DNA of 64,000 bases from Treponema sp. (GCA_017449265.1 JAFSJW010000060.1:38970-102969), one strand, 5' to 3'. Shown: positions 51,391 to 61,265, counted from the stretch's first letter. Numbers and translations: made by a program. The notes: a model not told the origin generated them from the letters alone.

Positions 51391-54105
51391 TTAAAGTTCT
51401 TCTATATAAGAATTGATTTTCTCAATCCTTCGCTTTGTTTGTGCCAGATTGTCGCGTTCAGCCTGAACAACTTCCGCAGGCGCATGCTGGGCAAATTTGC
51501 CCGAGAGTTTGGCTTCGATTTTCTGAGCCTCGCCCTGAGCTTTTGCCAAATCTTTGTCAAAATGCTTTCTGAGCGTTTCCCTGTCGATATTATCGTCAAG
51601 AAGAATAAATGCCTCAAATCCTGCGCCCACCGTTCCAATTGACGATTTTGGCTTTGACTCCACGAACTCAATGTTTGAAAGACCGGCAAGGAGCTTTATC
51701 ATGTCGCTTTTCTCCGTGCAAACCTCGGCATCACTTCCAGGAACAACATGAACGGCAATATTGATTTTGAACGCCGGGTCAATGCCGCACTCATTCCTAA
51801 GTCCGCGAACCTGGCGGATAAGTTCCTGCAATGCGTTGAATCTTGATGTTATCTTTGCGTCATCACGCTCGGTCTTGTAAAGCGGGAACGGAGCTGTTAC
51901 GAGCAAATCCGAGTATGTTTCGTTCGGTAAGATTTTCTGACCGCCTGATTTTTTCCTGTTCTCGATAATCTCGGCTCTAGGGAGCTTTGAGTAAATCTCC
52001 TCCGTAACGAACGGAATGAAAGGATGCAAAAGTCTGAGCGATTCCTCAAGGATATTGAGAAGAACCGAAACAGCACGGTCTTTTTCATGGTCGTCTCCGT
52101 GCCAGAACGAGAGCTTTGTAGCCTCAACATACCAGTCACAGAATTTGTACCAGAAGAATTCGTAGACAGAGCTTGCCGCATCATTGTATCTGTAGCTGTC
52201 AAGGGCATCTGCCGCAGATTTTACGGCGGCGTTCAGCTCGGTGTAAATCCACTTGTCAAGCTCCGTAAGCTCCTCGTCCTTTACTGGGATAAGATTCCGT
52301 CCCTCAAGGTTTCCGAGAATATAGCGGCTTGCGTTCCAGACTTTGTTACAGAATTTGCTTCCCATCTCGAATGTCTTATTATCGATAAGGACATCCTGTC
52401 CCTGAGCGCAAAGGAAACTGAGCGTGAATTTGAGAGCGTCCGCCCCGTACTGATTGATAATCTCAAGCGGGTCAATTCCGTTCCCCAGCGATTTTGACAT
52501 TTTCCGCCCCTGCTTGTCGCGCACAAGCCCGTGGATGTAAATGTCGTGGAACGGAGCTTTCCCCGTGAACTCAAGTCCTGCCATAATCATTCGGCTTACC
52601 CAGAAGAAAATGATGTCGTATGCCGTAACAAGAGCCGTCGTAGGATAGAATGTTTCCAAATCCTTTGTGTTCTCAGGCCAGCCCAAAGTTGAGAACGGCC
52701 AGAGCCAAGAAGAGAACCATGTGTCAAGAACATCCGGGTCCTGCTTAACATTCGTGCTTCCGCATTTCGGACATTTTGTGACATCCTCACGGCTTACGAT
52801 TGTTTCGCCGCACTCACAGTACCAGGCAGGAATTCTGTGTCCCCACCAAATCTGACGGCTTACGCACCAGTCACGGATATTTTCCATCCAGTGAGTGTAT
52901 GTGTTCTCCCATTTTCGGGGATAGAATACGATTTCACCGTCTCGCCAGGCTTTGAGGGCTTTTTCGGCAAGCGGCTTCATTTTTACGAACCACTGATAGC
53001 TCAAATAAGGCTCAACGACTGTTTTACATCGGTAGCAATGACCGACTGAGTGAACCATTTTTTCTTCGCACTTGAAAAGACCAGCTTCGGTCAAATCTTC
53101 GATTACGAGCTTACGGGCCTGCTCGCATTTAAGCCCGCGGTATTTTTCAGGAACATTGTCGTTTAGCGTTCCGTCCGGATTCAGAAGATTCACGACAGGA
53201 AGATTGTGACGAAGACCAACTTCCCAGTCGTTGGGGTCGTGCGCCGGAGTGATTTTTACCATACCAGTCCCGAATTCTTTGTCTACATAAGAATCCGCAA
53301 TAATCGGAATTTCTTTTCCTGTGAGAGGAAGTTTGAGCATTTTTCCTACGAGAGCCTTGTATCGCTCGTCATCCGGGTTTACTGCAACGGCTGTATCACC
53401 GAAGAAAGTTTCAGGTCGTGTTGTGGCAACTTCGATTTTTCCGCTTCCGTCCGCATATTCATAGAAGAGATGGTACATTGCGCCCTGTGTATCAACATGG
53501 TCAACTTCATCATCTGCAAGGGCCGTACCACAGCGCGGACACCAGTTTACAAGACGCTGCCCCTTGTACATAAGCCCGCGTTCGTACAAAGTGACGAAAA
53601 CATCACGCACGGCTTTTGAAAGACCTTCGTCGTAAGTAAACCTCTCACGGCTCCAGTCAACGGAGTTCCCCAGCTTTTTCTGCTGTTTTACGATTGTATC
53701 GTGATGGTCATGGGTGACTTCCCATGTGCGCTCTATGAACTTTTCGCGCCCCAAGTCATTGCGGCTTTTTCCTTCTTTTTTAAGAGCGCGCTCGACTACA
53801 TTCTGAGTAGCGATGCCCGCATGGTCAGTTCCTGGAATCCAGAGAGTGTCGTCCCCTTTCATGCGATGATAGCGCACGACTACATCCTGCAAAGTGTTGT
53901 TGAGTCCATGCCCCATGTGAAGAACGCCAGTTACATTTGGAGGCGGAATGACGACTGTATATTTGATGTTTGATTTTTTCTGTGAGTGTACGGGAGAATC
54001 CGAGTCAGAAGCAGGCTTAAAATAACCTTTCTCAACCCACTGCGAATAAATTCTGTCCTCAAAATCTTTTGGATTGTAAGCTTTTTCCAATTCAATAGCG
54101 TGCAT
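51391..54105 (-). CDS. valS: valine--tRNA ligase
   Basis: This class I synthetase charges tRNA-Val. The 904-residue protein has the HIGH-type motif PPPNVTGVLHMGHGLNNTL, the editing domain (TTRPETFFGDTAVAVNPDD), a zinc-binding pair CECGET and CPKCGS in the connective region, and the KMSKS loop GRKMSKSLGNGID. The C-terminal arm ends in a coiled coil (FDKDLAKAQGEAQKIEAKL) as expected. AAGGAC lies nine bases before the ATG. Confidence 0.97.
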   Translation of the reverse strand: MHAIELEKAYNPKDFEDRIYSQWVEKGYFKPASDSDSPVHSQKKSNIKYTVVIPPPNVTGVLHMGHGLNNTLQDVVVRYHRMKGDDTLWIPGTDHAGIATQNVVERALKKEGKSRNDLGREKFIERTWEVTHDHHDTIVKQQKKLGNSVDWSRERFTYDEGLSKAVRDVFVTLYERGLMYKGQRLVNWCPRCGTALADDEVDHVDTQGAMYHLFYEYADGSGKIEVATTRPETFFGDTAVAVNPDDERYKALVGKMLKLPLTGKEIPIIADSYVDKEFGTGMVKITPAHDPNDWEVGLRHNLPVVNLLNPDGTLNDNVPEKYRGLKCEQARKLVIEDLTEAGLFKCEEKMVHSVGHCYRCKTVVEPYLSYQWFVKMKPLAEKALKAWRDGEIVFYPRKWENTYTHWMENIRDWCVSRQIWWGHRIPAWYCECGETIVSREDVTKCPKCGSTNVKQDPDVLDTWFSSWLWPFSTLGWPENTKDLETFYPTTALVTAYDIIFFWVSRMIMAGLEFTGKAPFHDIYIHGLVRDKQGRKMSKSLGNGIDPLEIINQYGADALKFTLSFLCAQGQDVLIDNKTFEMGSKFCNKVWNASRYILGNLEGRNLIPVKDEELTELDKWIYTELNAAVKSAADALDSYRYNDAASSVYEFFWYKFCDWYVEATKLSFWHGDDHEKDRAVSVLLNILEESLRLLHPFIPFVTEEIYSKLPRAEIIENRKKSGGQKILPNETYSDLLVTAPFPLYKTERDDAKITSRFNALQELIRQVRGLRNECGIDPAFKINIAVHVVPGSDAEVCTEKSDMIKLLAGLSNIEFVESKPKSSIGTVGAGFEAFILLDDNIDRETLRKHFDKDLAKAQGEAQKIEAKLSGKFAQHAPAEVVQAERDNLAQTKRRIEKINSYIEEL

Positions 54106-54271
54106 AATTCAGTCCTTGTATAAAGGGAATAAAAATCCCTAAAAAAATCGGAAACATTATATTGTTTTTGGACTGTTTCCGCAATTGCACTATTTTTCAT
54201 CAGAAAAAAATGAAAAAAGATTGAAAAACACCTTTTTCGGGTAGCTTTTTTTAATTTTTATATGTAATAAT

Positions 54272-54309
54272 AGACATATTCGGAAATCTGAAGTTTCCGA
54301 GCAAAGCTG
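54272..54309. repeat. decayed copy of the AGACCTGTTCGGAAA palindrome
   Basis: CGGAAA and TTTCCG keep the inner stem, but the outer arms no longer match each other. It starts the spacer relic described next. Confidence 0.45.
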
Positions 54310-54460
54310 CGATATAGGTGAGAGCGGTAAAAAATCTACTATCGGAACACCAAAAGTGAATACTATAACAATAGCTGACGGTATTATGACATCTGATGGA
54401 AAAAGTTATGAGGCAGTTACATATTCTGGCTCTGTTATAGGGTATAATAAAACTGAATAA
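54310..54460 (+). pseudogene. 3' fragment of an unidentified coding sequence
   Basis: One frame, open from about 54245 to a TAA at 54460, ends with residues that look like a real protein: STIGTPKVNTITIADGIMT, then DGKSYEAVTYSGSVIGYNKT. There is no plausible start codon or ribosome binding site; the frame enters straight from the decayed palindrome. It may be the end of a surface or Ig-like protein gene whose body was lost. The rest of the 54106-54612 spacer holds only an A/T-rich stretch and a TGAG-type palindrome near 54475. Confidence 0.35.
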
Positions 54461-54612
54461 GGAATGTACGGTGTGATTCTGAACTTGTTTCGGAATCTTT
54501 GCCCTATATGCAGAGAAGATTCTGAACAAAGTTCAGACGCGTTTTTTAGACAGGTCTTTCTATTCAGAACAAAACCACAATGTTTTGGCGAGCCACAAGA
54601 CTCGCCAAAACA

Positions 54613-55269
54613 TCAAATCTTGATTCCTTCCCACATATTTTCGGAGCTTGGGAGAAAGTCTTTTGTCCGAAACATTTCCGCATCCGCCGTCATCACTATA
54701 CCGGCGGACATCTCGCGCTTAAAAAGAGATATTTTTTTTATCGTAGGAAAAAAGCCCTGAAGCTTGCGAACCTGCACAAAGCCAAGCGCGCGGTACATTG
54801 AAAGCGCGCGCTCCCACTCTTCGTTCACAATGATTACGACTTTCTTTATGTCCTTGTTCGCGCCGCACAAAGCGCACAAAGACGACTCAAAGAACTTTTT
54901 TCCAAGTCCTTTCCCCCTGTACTCAGTCCTTAGCGCGAACGACGAAACATAAAGGTACATTCCGCCGCTCGCATGGGACGCTTTCACATCATGCCCCAAA
55001 GCGAAACGCCGCGAAAAAACCTCATCGCTATCGTTCTCCGACGGAAACGAGTCCCAAAGCTCAGAGCAAAAGTAGCCGCAAGTAAGCGCGCTTCCGTGCG
55101 CCTTAACCACGGCTTGGCTTGAGTCAGAAAGAATGAAGCAGAAATCAGGGCATACCTCAAGTCGTTTCTCGAAGCATTTTTTCTTCTCCTGAATCTGAGG
55201 AATGAACGACTGATGTTCAATCGCCATTATGGAATCAATGTCAAAGGGTTTTGCAGGAAATAAGTTCAT
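54613..55269 (-). CDS. GNAT-family N-acetyltransferase
   Basis: This 218-residue protein has the GNAT core: an acyl-CoA-binding loop EYRGKGLGKKFFESSL, a preceding strand MYLYVSSFALR, and a later ALSMYRALGFVQVRKL. The acceptor substrate cannot be predicted. It starts seven bases after the sugar isomerase stop and is probably the last gene of the xylB-isomerase-GNAT unit. The closing residues (FLPSSENMWEGIKI) form a tail that many members lack. Confidence 0.85.
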   Translation of the reverse strand: MNLFPAKPFDIDSIMAIEHQSFIPQIQEKKKCFEKRLEVCPDFCFILSDSSQAVVKAHGSALTCGYFCSELWDSFPSENDSDEVFSRRFALGHDVKASHASGGMYLYVSSFALRTEYRGKGLGKKFFESSLCALCGANKDIKKVVIIVNEEWERALSMYRALGFVQVRKLQGFFPTIKKISLFKREMSAGIVMTADAEMFRTKDFLPSSENMWEGIKI

Positions 55270-55276
55270 AAGCGAT

Positions 55277-56782
55277 TTATGCGAACGGATTTTCGTCCTT
55301 GTACAATGTGCCTTTCGGCTGATTGTACGAAATATCGGCTATGTTCAGGTACTGGAATACCGTGTACAGGGCTTTTCCAACATGACCGAACGCCACCGCT
55401 CCGTGGTGCGGATAGTGCTTGCTTATGAGGACATGGCGGTAGAACCGTCCCATCTCAGGAATTGCGAACACACCGATTCCGCCGAACGAGCGTGTTGCCA
55501 CAGGTAATATTTCACCTTGCGCGATGTACGCCTGTAGCTTTGTGTCCGGAGTTGACTGCAAGCGGAAGAATGTAATCTCGCCGTCCTTGATGTCGCCTTC
55601 CAAAGTTCCTCGGGTAAAGTCAGGCTTTCCGCCATTCTCCAAAAGTCTGTTCTGAATAAGCTGGAATTTAATCGCAGGCTTACTCGTTGGCGAAAGACAG
55701 CAGAACGGAGTGTTTCCGCAGTGGAACGCCATGAAAGTATCTTGCAGAGTGTACGGATAGCTGAATTTTCCTTTTATGCTCTGCTCGTACATATCGGAAG
55801 GAACAGAATTGTTGATGTCCAGCAACGTCACAGGCTCTCCTGTCACACAAGTTCCAATATATTCAGAAAGCGCGCCGAAAATATCAACCTCGCATGCCAC
55901 AGGAATTCCTCGGCTCGCAAGGCGGCTGTTCACATAGCAAGGCTCAAACCCGAACTCTTTCGGGAAAGCAGGCCAGCATTTGTCAGCCAAAACCACATAT
56001 TTCTTGCTTCCTTTGTTCGCCTCAATCCAGTCAAGGAGAGTAAGCTCGAACTGGGCCATTCTCGGAAGCATTTCAGGAAACTGGTTTCCTTCTGAGCCAA
56101 GCTCGGCTTCCATGTCTTTCACAACATCCGCAATTCTAGAATCGTCCTTGTGCTTTCTGTACTCAACAAGAAGGTCAAGCTCGCTGTTCTCCTGAATCTC
56201 AACGCCAATGTCATAAAGCCCTTTGATTGGCGCATTGCAAGCGAAAAAGTCCTGGGGACGCGGTCCGAATGTAATGATTTTAAGGTTTTTGATACCAATG
56301 ATTGTTCTTGCCACAGGAATAAAATCCTCAATCATCTTAACAATATCATCAGCCGTACCGACAGGATATTCAGGAATTACGGCAGGTATTTTTCTCAGAT
56401 TCAAGTTGTAGGAGCAGTTAAGCATTCCGCAGTACGCGTCTCCTCGCCCGTTAATCAAATCGTTCTGGCTTTCTTCGGCAGCCGCGACGAACATACAAGG
56501 ACCGTCAAAATTCTGCGCAATCTGGGTCTCAGGAGTTTCAGGCCCAAAGTTCCCCAGAAAAACGACAAGCGCATTGCAACCTGCATTTTTTACCTCATCA
56601 ACAGCCTTGAGCATATCCTTTTCGTTCTCAACGGTCGTTTTTGCCTCGTAAAGCTCGCCTGTTCCTGCGAAAGCCTTTACGATAGCAGCCCTTCGTTTTT
56701 CCGAAAGCGAAATTACGAAGCAGTCCCGGCTCACCGCCACAATTCCCAGTTTCACCTGAGGAATGTTCTCCGTTTTTCTCAT
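55277..56782 (-). CDS. L-fucose/L-arabinose isomerase-family protein
   Basis: This 501-residue protein has the overall pattern of the fucose/arabinose isomerase superfamily: LGIVAVSRDCFVISLS, NALVVFLGNFGPETPE, KIITFGPRPQDF, then AFHCGNTPFCCL and a C-terminal RHVLISKHYPHHGAVAFGH with clustered His. The exact sugar is uncertain. It follows xylB on the same strand, so an isomerase-kinase pair feeding a ketopentose (xylulose or ribulose) into the pentose phosphate pathway is likely. GGAGGT stands before the ATG. Confidence 0.82.
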   Translation of the reverse strand: MRKTENIPQVKLGIVAVSRDCFVISLSEKRRAAIVKAFAGTGELYEAKTTVENEKDMLKAVDEVKNAGCNALVVFLGNFGPETPETQIAQNFDGPCMFVAAAEESQNDLINGRGDAYCGMLNCSYNLNLRKIPAVIPEYPVGTADDIVKMIEDFIPVARTIIGIKNLKIITFGPRPQDFFACNAPIKGLYDIGVEIQENSELDLLVEYRKHKDDSRIADVVKDMEAELGSEGNQFPEMLPRMAQFELTLLDWIEANKGSKKYVVLADKCWPAFPKEFGFEPCYVNSRLASRGIPVACEVDIFGALSEYIGTCVTGEPVTLLDINNSVPSDMYEQSIKGKFSYPYTLQDTFMAFHCGNTPFCCLSPTSKPAIKFQLIQNRLLENGGKPDFTRGTLEGDIKDGEITFFRLQSTPDTKLQAYIAQGEILPVATRSFGGIGVFAIPEMGRFYRHVLISKHYPHHGAVAFGHVGKALYTVFQYLNIADISYNQPKGTLYKDENPFA

Positions 56783-56802
56783 TTTTGTACCTCCAACTTA
56801 TT

Positions 56803-56839
56803 AGACCTGTTCGGAAACAATAGGTTTCCGAACAGGTCT
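56803..56839. repeat. palindrome AGACCTGTTCGGAAA family, copy 2
   Basis: AGACCTGTTCGGAAAC pairs perfectly with GTTTCCGAACAGGTCT around a five-base loop and is flanked by T-rich sequence. It lies between xylB and the isomerase gene, where it could partly end transcription. The outer arms are identical to those at 41599. Confidence 0.7.
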
Positions 56840-56880
56840 ATTTTCCACGGGAAAAAATCCGTTTTCTTCTATATATAATA

Positions 56881-58404
56881 TTAAATCTGCGCTAATTTTT
56901 CGTAGCTTTCTTTGAGCGCAGGATACAAAGAAGCATACATTTTGTAGTATTTTTCATATTCCATAGAATTTTCCGCAATCGGGTTTTGCGCAGGATTCGT
57001 CTTAATGATTTCTTTGCACGCTTCCTGAACCGATTTGTAGGCTCCAGTTCCCACCAAAGCCAGAATCGCGACGCCAAGAGCAGGACCTTCCTTGCTTGCT
57101 ACAGTTTTTACAGGGCATCCGTAAACATCGGAAAGCATCTGCCGCCACAAACGGCTTGTTCCGCCCCCGCCGCAAGCAAGCATATCATTGATTTTGATTC
57201 CCATTTCCCGAAGAACCTCTACAGAATCCCTCTGGCTGAAAACAACGCCCTCCATAACAGCCCGAAGAAGATGCTGCCTTGTGTGAATCGCAGAAAGCCC
57301 GATGAACGCACCACGACAGTTCGGGTCAAGGTGCGGCGTGCGCTCGCCCATAAGATACGGAAGATACAAAAGATGTTCCGCACCAATCGGGATAGTTTCA
57401 GCCTGCTTATCCATAAGATAGTAAGGCTCTTTTTTCATTCCTTTTGCGGCGGCAATTTCTGAATCACAAAAATTATCCCTGAACCATTTGAGGGAAAGTC
57501 CAGCAGCCTGAGTAACACCCATCACATGCCACGCCCCGGGAACCGCACAGCAGAAAGTGTGGACGCGCCCTTTCGGGTCTATTGAAAGTTTGTCCGTGTG
57601 GGCAAAAACCACTCCGCTCGTTCCTAAAGTCGTGAACGCAATTCCGTCCTGAACAGTGCCGGTTCCTACGGCAGCCGCCGCATTGTCGCCAGCTCCGCCC
57701 ACGACAGGAGTGCCGGAAGGAACTCCGCAAAGCTCGGAAGCATGAGCCGTAATTTTTCCTGTAATTTCCGGAGACTCATAGACTTTTGCAAGAAGTGATT
57801 TTTCGATTGACAGCTTTGAGAGAACTTCATCTGACCAGCATCGGTTAGGAACATCAAGAAGCTGCATTCCGCTGGCATCGCTCATTTCCGTAGCGAATTC
57901 GCCCGTGAGCATATATCGGACATAATCTTTCGGAAGAAGGATGTGGGCGCATTTCTCATAGATTTCAGGCTCGTGATTGCGAACCCAAAGAATCTTGCTT
58001 GCGGTAAAGCCCGTGAGAGCAGGATTCGCAGTCAGTTCAATAAGCCGCCCTGCCCCAACCTTGGCCGTAATTTCCTCACATTCGCCAGAAGTCCTCTGGT
58101 CGCACCAAATAATGCTCCGTCTAAGGACATTCCCGCTTTTGTCCAGCATGACAAGACCGTGCATCTGCCCGCTGATTCCTACTCCGCGAATATCTTTCGG
58201 GCTGACTCCACTTTGCGCGATGACGGATTTCATTCCGCAGCAAGTTGCGTTCCACCAGTCCACAGGATTTTGTTCCGCCCAGCCGTTCTTGGGCTGATAC
58301 AACGGGTATTCAATTGTTTTTGAGGCGATTGGCGTTCCGTCGTCTGAAAACAAAACAGTCTTTGTTCCGCTAGTTCCTAAATCAACGCCGATTACACAGT
58401 TCAT
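56881..58404 (-). CDS. xylB: xylulokinase
   Basis: This FGGY-family kinase phosphorylates D-xylulose. The 507-residue protein starts IGVDLGTSGTKTVLFSDDG (phosphate-binding loop) and has AEQNPVDWWNATCCGM, GISGQMHGLVMLD, IIWCDQRT, GAGDNAAAAVGTGTVQDG and LACGGGGTSRLWRQML, all as in XylB. It fits xylan and pectin breakdown and agrees with the neighbouring isomerase. Ribosome binding site weak. It is divergent from ilvC. Confidence 0.93.
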   Translation of the reverse strand: MNCVIGVDLGTSGTKTVLFSDDGTPIASKTIEYPLYQPKNGWAEQNPVDWWNATCCGMKSVIAQSGVSPKDIRGVGISGQMHGLVMLDKSGNVLRRSIIWCDQRTSGECEEITAKVGAGRLIELTANPALTGFTASKILWVRNHEPEIYEKCAHILLPKDYVRYMLTGEFATEMSDASGMQLLDVPNRCWSDEVLSKLSIEKSLLAKVYESPEITGKITAHASELCGVPSGTPVVGGAGDNAAAAVGTGTVQDGIAFTTLGTSGVVFAHTDKLSIDPKGRVHTFCCAVPGAWHVMGVTQAAGLSLKWFRDNFCDSEIAAAKGMKKEPYYLMDKQAETIPIGAEHLLYLPYLMGERTPHLDPNCRGAFIGLSAIHTRQHLLRAVMEGVVFSQRDSVEVLREMGIKINDMLACGGGGTSRLWRQMLSDVYGCPVKTVASKEGPALGVAILALVGTGAYKSVQEACKEIIKTNPAQNPIAENSMEYEKYYKMYASLYPALKESYEKLAQI

Positions 58405-58452
58405 TCTTAAATTCTAGCACTGTTTGTGTAATTTGCAATTAAAATATCTCAC

Positions 58453-58481
58453 TTTACGCAATATGTTTGCTTCACTATAAT
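58453..58481 (+). promoter_or_regulatory. sigma-70 promoter of ilvC
   Basis: TTTACG (58453-58458) and TATAAT (58476-58481) with a 17-base spacer give a leader of about 70 bases. The leader contains a GGTGGTT-AACCACC hairpin and an AGGAGA ribosome binding site. Confidence 0.65.
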
Positions 58482-58560
58482 TGATTTTAGATAAAAGGTG
58501 GTTTTGTAGGCTCAACCACCGCCTGCAAACTCCAGCCACCGCATTTTAGGAGATTCCAAG

Positions 58561-60039
58561 ATGGGTAACAACTATTTCAATTCAATTCCGTGGCGCGAAG
58601 CTCGCTTGCAGCTCGGTCACTGCCGCTCAATGGCAAAGGAAGAATTCGCTGACGGAGTTAACGCTCTCAAGGGAAAGAAAATCGTAATCGTAGGTTGCGG
58701 CGCACAAGGTCTTAACCAGGGACAGTGCCTCCGCGATTCAGGTCTTGATGTTTCTTACGCGCTCCGTGACTCAGCTATCGCAGAGAAAAGGCAGTCATGG
58801 AAGAACGCCACGGAGAACGGATTCAAAGTCGGAACTTACGACGAGCTTATTCCTACGGCAGATCTCGTTGGAAACCTTACTCCGGACAAGCAGCATACAC
58901 CTGTTATCACGGAAGTTATGAAGAGAATGAAGAAAGGCTCTGCTCTTTGGTACAGCCACGGCTTCAACATGATTGAGGAAGGAATGCAGATTCGTCCTGA
59001 TATTACAGTCGTTATGTGCGCGCCAAAAGGTCCTGGTACGGAAGTATGGCACGAATTCCAGAGAGGATTCGGAGTTCCTGACCTTATCGCAGTTCATCCT
59101 GTGAACGACCCTGAAGGAAAGGGCTGGGCAATCGCAAAAGCTCTTGCCGTAGGTATGGGCGGAAGCAAGGCCGGAGTTCTTGAATCATCATTCGTTGCAG
59201 AAGTCAAGTCAGACCTTATGGGCGAGCAGACAATCCTCTGCGGTATGCTCCAGGCTGGTACAATCGTTTGCTACGACAAAATGGTTGCGGACGGAATGGA
59301 TCCGAAATATGTCACAAAGCTCCTCATGCACGGCTGGAATGTAATTTCAGAAGCTCTCAAGTGGGGCGGAATTACAGGCATGATGGACCGCTTGTCAAAT
59401 CCTGCGAAAATCAAGGCAAACGCGCTCTCAAAAGACATCAAAAAACTCCTTGCACCTCTCTACCAGAAGCACATGGACGACATCATCTCAGGAAAATTCT
59501 CTTCTACGATGATGGAGGACTGGAAAGCTGGCGACAAAGATTTGCTTGCATGGCGCGAGGCTACAGGAAAGCTTCCGTTCGAGAAAACAGAAGAGTCTTC
59601 ACAGGAAATTTCCGAGCAGGAGTATTTCGACAAAGGAATCCTCATGGTCGCTATGGTCAAAGCAGGTTGTGAGCTTGCATTTGAAACAATGGTTGACGCC
59701 GGAATCAAAGAGGAGAGCGCATACTACGAGTCGCTCCACGAAGTTCCGCTTATCGCAAACCTCATCGACAGAAAACGCTTGTACGAGATGAACCGCGTTA
59801 TCTCAGACACTGCTGAGTACGGCTGCTATCTCTTTGCGAATGTCGCTGCCCCGATGATGGCAAAAGACCTTATGCCAAAAGTAACTACTGAGGTTATCGG
59901 AAAAGGTCTGAATGTAAAAGACAACGGCGTTAACAACGCAGAGCTTGTATCAGTAAACGCTGAAATCCGCAACCATCCGATTGAGGTTGTAGGACGCAAA
60001 CTCCGCGCATACATGACAGCCATGAAGCCTGTCCTTTAG
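58561..60039 (+). CDS. ilvC: ketol-acid reductoisomerase (class II, long form)
   Basis: This enzyme makes the dihydroxy-acid precursors of valine and isoleucine. The 492-residue length and the start [20 protein letters not shown] mark the long class II enzyme known from enteric bacteria. [20 protein letters not shown] is the NADPH fold, and [15 protein letters not shown] the phosphate-binding loop of NADPH-preferring enzymes. The last codons and stop lie inside a perfect 12-pair hairpin, the first of a chain of five. No other ilv gene is adjacent. Confidence 0.96.
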   Translation: MGNNYFNSIPWREARLQLGHCRSMAKEEFADGVNALKGKKIVIVGCGAQGLNQGQCLRDSGLDVSYALRDSAIAEKRQSWKNATENGFKVGTYDELIPTADLVGNLTPDKQHTPVITEVMKRMKKGSALWYSHGFNMIEEGMQIRPDITVVMCAPKGPGTEVWHEFQRGFGVPDLIAVHPVNDPEGKGWAIAKALAVGMGGSKAGVLESSFVAEVKSDLMGEQTILCGMLQAGTIVCYDKMVADGMDPKYVTKLLMHGWNVISEALKWGGITGMMDRLSNPAKIKANALSKDIKKLLAPLYQKHMDDIISGKFSSTMMEDWKAGDKDLLAWREATGKLPFEKTEESSQEISEQEYFDKGILMVAMVKAGCELAFETMVDAGIKEESAYYESLHEVPLIANLIDRKRLYEMNRVISDTAEYGCYLFANVAAPMMAKDLMPKVTTEVIGKGLNVKDNGVNNAELVSVNAEIRNHPIEVVGRKLRAYMTAMKPVL

Positions 60040-60148
60040 TGCTTCGCACTAAAGGACGACGAGAAAACGGCATAGCCGTTTTCTCGCGGGTTTATTCCCG
60101 CGAGTTTTGCGAAGCAAAATCTCGGCCACTTTGCCGCAAGGCAAAGTG
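60031..60148. repeat. chain of five hairpins overlapping the ilvC stop
   Basis: In order: GTCCTTTAGTGC-GCACTAAAGGAC (60031-60057), which includes the ilvC stop; CGAGAAAACGG-CCGTTTTCTCG (60060-60086); CTCGCGGG-CCCGCGAG (60083-60104); GAGTTTTGC-GCAAAATCTC (60102-60123, with a bulge); and CACTTTGCC-GCAA-GGCAAAGTG (60127-60148). No frame here is supported. The last has the same GCAA loop as the repeats after gdhA. Confidence 0.75.
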
Positions 60149-60236
60149 CGTTTTCTCGCGGAATCATCCGCAATGCAAAACTTTCTGGCAATTTATTTTT
60201 TTTTCGATTTATGATTTAATTAAAGATATTGGCTTT

Positions 60237-61262
60237 ATGAGAATCATACAAATTTTTCTTTTTATTTGTTTTATTACTTTTTCTTTCATCTCGTGCTCCG
60301 CAAAAAAAGATGACTCGGGGCTTTCAGAACTTTACGAGATGCTAAATGACGAGAATATCTCCTCAAAGACAAGATACGGAATCGTAAACAGAATAGCGAA
60401 CATTCTTCACCTTGACGAAAAATACAACGAGATGATTTTGTTTCTCACCGACTGGGTTGAGACGCATCCTGACGATGAGTACAATTCCTACTGGCTTTAC
60501 ATGGTCGCAATCGACTACCAGAAGCAGAATGCGGATAAAATCGCAGAGTATTATTTTGAGAGAATTCTGAGCTTTTACCCGGATTTGCTCGTAGGAGGTC
60601 AGTCAATTCATCTTTCATGCCTTGAGCATTTGATTCAGATTTCCACGGACGAGCAGAACAGGATTTCTTATTTCAAGACGCTGATAAACAATTTTCCGTC
60701 CAGCGTAAGCATAACGGAGATGTATGTACGGCTTGCGCTTGAGTACGAGAAAGAGGGCGAATGGGAAGAGGCTTTCAAGGCTTACAAGCTCTTTTTGGAG
60801 CAGCCCGATTCCTCAACGATTCAGATTCCAGGAATACATGACGCATACCAGCACGCGCGCCGCAATGTTGACTTTGCAAAAAGCCCGAAAGACTGGACTT
60901 TTGAGAGCCTGAGGGAGCTTGAAGGCGCGGTCAAAAAAGCTATTGCGGCGTATGACTGGCGTTCGCTCGACAAATACAGAACAAAAGTGAATTTCTTCGC
61001 AATGAGCTGGAAATCGAACGAAACCGACGCAAACGCACAGGAAAGTTTTTCTATGAGAAACTATATGCGCGGAAACAGAATCCGCTTCAACCCGAACCTT
61101 GACGAATCGTCGAACGCGAACGAGGCTTATCTCAGAACTACAGGCTGGAACACATATATAAATGTCTGGTATTTTTATTTCCGCAAAATCAATTTTCCAT
61201 CTGACCCAGAGATTCACGGACGATGGGAATGGGCAGGAATCTATTTTGGAGAAAAAATGTAG
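60237..61262 (+). CDS. lipoprotein with tetratricopeptide-like repeats
   Basis: This 341-residue lipoprotein has the signal IIQIFLFICFITFSFISC with Cys20 as the lipidation site. The mature part is helical, and several segments such as MYVRLALEYEKEGEWEEAFK resemble TPR units (about 60-230). The C-terminal third is not recognised. The ATG at 60237 is chosen because it places the signal at the N-terminus; the open frame runs 66 codons upstream through the hairpin chain. A lytic transglycosylase gene begins three bases after its stop, so a role in peptidoglycan turnover or assembly at the envelope is plausible. Confidence 0.75.
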   Translation: MRIIQIFLFICFITFSFISCSAKKDDSGLSELYEMLNDENISSKTRYGIVNRIANILHLDEKYNEMILFLTDWVETHPDDEYNSYWLYMVAIDYQKQNADKIAEYYFERILSFYPDLLVGGQSIHLSCLEHLIQISTDEQNRISYFKTLINNFPSSVSITEMYVRLALEYEKEGEWEEAFKAYKLFLEQPDSSTIQIPGIHDAYQHARRNVDFAKSPKDWTFESLRELEGAVKKAIAAYDWRSLDKYRTKVNFFAMSWKSNETDANAQESFSMRNYMRGNRIRFNPNLDESSNANEAYLRTTGWNTYINVWYFYFRKINFPSDPEIHGRWEWAGIYFGEKM

Positions 61263-61265
61263 CAT

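Noticed and set aside
54464..54760. 98-codon plus-strand frame near the GNAT gene
   Set aside because: Antisense to the 3' end of the GNAT gene and running through a palindrome; no start signals.
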